Assembly: GCF_000233715.2 (NCBI RefSeq)
Contig: NC_021184.1
Span: 3,620,001-3,684,000 of the forward strand
Reading direction: 5' to 3'
DNA: 64,000 nucleotides
Origin: Desulfoscipio gibsoniae DSM 7213
GTDB taxonomy: Bacteria > Bacillota > Desulfotomaculia > Desulfotomaculales > Desulfallaceae
Part shown: in pieces, positions 63,801 to 64,000 of the stretch
Layout of the letters: each line of letters opens with the position of its first letter
How positions within the stretch are numbered: the first letter of the stretch is position 1
Translations under genes and position numbers: made by a program
Notes under the pieces: generated by a model
Databases searched by the model: none
What the model was told of the DNA's origin: nothing
Seen by the model: only the letters and a program-made list of their open reading frames with translations

Positions 63801-63818
63801 TTGTGAAATATTTCACCA
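63801..63818 (+). promoter_or_regulatory. Rex operator-like site 3
   Basis: TTGTGAAATATTTCACCA matches the Rex consensus at 13 of 14 defined positions and contains the perfect palindrome GTGAAATATTTCAC. Confidence 0.75.
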
Positions 63819-63996
63819 ACGCAAGTCAATCAAATACCGGGCTAATGCATTTAATTCATAAAGATTTTTGTCATTACCCCGGGGACCCCTTGACCCCGGA
63901 GTAGATACCACAGTATACCAACTTTGCATATAAAGAAAAATGTCATTATCAGTAGCTTATGCTCAGTCAAATCGTCTAAAAAAAGGGGGCGAACCC

Positions 63997-64000
63997 ATGA
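63997..64000 (+). CDS. start codon of a gene that continues beyond the window
   Basis: An ATG at 63997-63999 is preceded by AAGGGGGCGA at proper ribosome-site spacing. Nothing of the product is visible. Identity may be guessed only from the Rex-like sites upstream. Confidence 0.4.

Larger units (their letters stand above)
63416..63996. other. long regulatory region before the right-edge gene
   Basis: About 580 AT-rich bases. They hold a TTGACA/TATACT promoter and three Rex-like sites. Short frames exist behind AAAGGAGG (63706, 13 codons) and GGAAGGGAAG (TTG near 63761, 33 codons); neither looks convincing. Confidence 0.6.

Noticed and set aside
63638-63829. Minus-strand frame of 63 codons at the right edge
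   Set aside because: No ribosome site, odd Cys/Phe-rich composition, overlaps the Rex-like regulatory sites.
1-64000. CRISPR arrays, tRNA, rRNA, insertion sequences, prophage
   Set aside because: No regularly spaced repeats, cloverleaf-like GTTC-loop segments, transposase or phage genes were seen.

Overview
This window looks like a chromosomal segment from an anaerobic, endospore-forming Gram-positive bacterium, most like a Desulfotomaculum-type member of the Peptococcaceae (Clostridia). The evidence is the sporulation regulators SpoIIGA, SigE and SigG, an oxygen-sensitive class III ribonucleotide reductase (NrdD/NrdG), FeoAB iron uptake, MurE with the DNPR motif expected for a meso-diaminopimelate cell wall, an ileS T-box leader, strong AGGAGG-type ribosome sites and frequent TTG starts. 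Genus-level assignment is inference.

Most of the window is one long division and cell-wall cluster read on the minus strand, so transcription runs from high to low coordinates. It starts with mraZ at about 50.7 kb and continues rsmH, ftsL, a PASTA penicillin-binding protein, murE, murF, mraY, murD, ftsW/spoVE, murG, murC, murB and murA (34.6 kb). An island of small genes follows (31.7-34.5 kb), with an XRE-HicB-HicA toxin-antitoxin cassette and several unrecognised microproteins. The cluster resumes with divIB, two DUF881 genes, sbp, ftsA, ftsZ, spoIIGA, sigE, sigG and a ymxH-like gene. The ylm-type genes (pgeF, yggS, sepF, yggT, ylmH, divIVA, ileS) come further down, in the Bacillus order. 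They are interrupted by nrdR-nrdD-nrdG, a LysM protein, a beta-CASP metallo-hydrolase, a phosphate block (phoP-phoR-pstB-phoU without pstSCA), an HlyD-like gene, proC and yggU.

To the right of mraZ (51-63.5 kb) are accessory genes: a PHP phosphatase, a MetE-like protein, a patatin-like protein, a Fur-family regulator, a Na/Pi cotransporter homologue, a D-Ala-D-Ala carboxypeptidase, feoA/feoB, larA and a radical SAM gene. A polysaccharide deacetylase and the tail of an unknown gene lie at the left edge.

Notable features: a 470-residue intein with a LAGLIDADG-type homing domain inside NrdD; two near-perfect Rex operator-like 18-mers in a long promoter region at the right edge, ahead of a gene whose start codon is the last thing visible; an interspersed repeat that sits at gene 3' ends and supplies the same last residues (GAGC-stop) to MraY and, in degenerate form, IleS; a textbook MraZ box with AGTGG every 10 bp; a hairpin that sequesters the ymxH ribosome site; and several microprotein genes of 49-62 codons, two apparently starting at CTG. 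No rRNA, tRNA, CRISPR array or insertion sequence was found.
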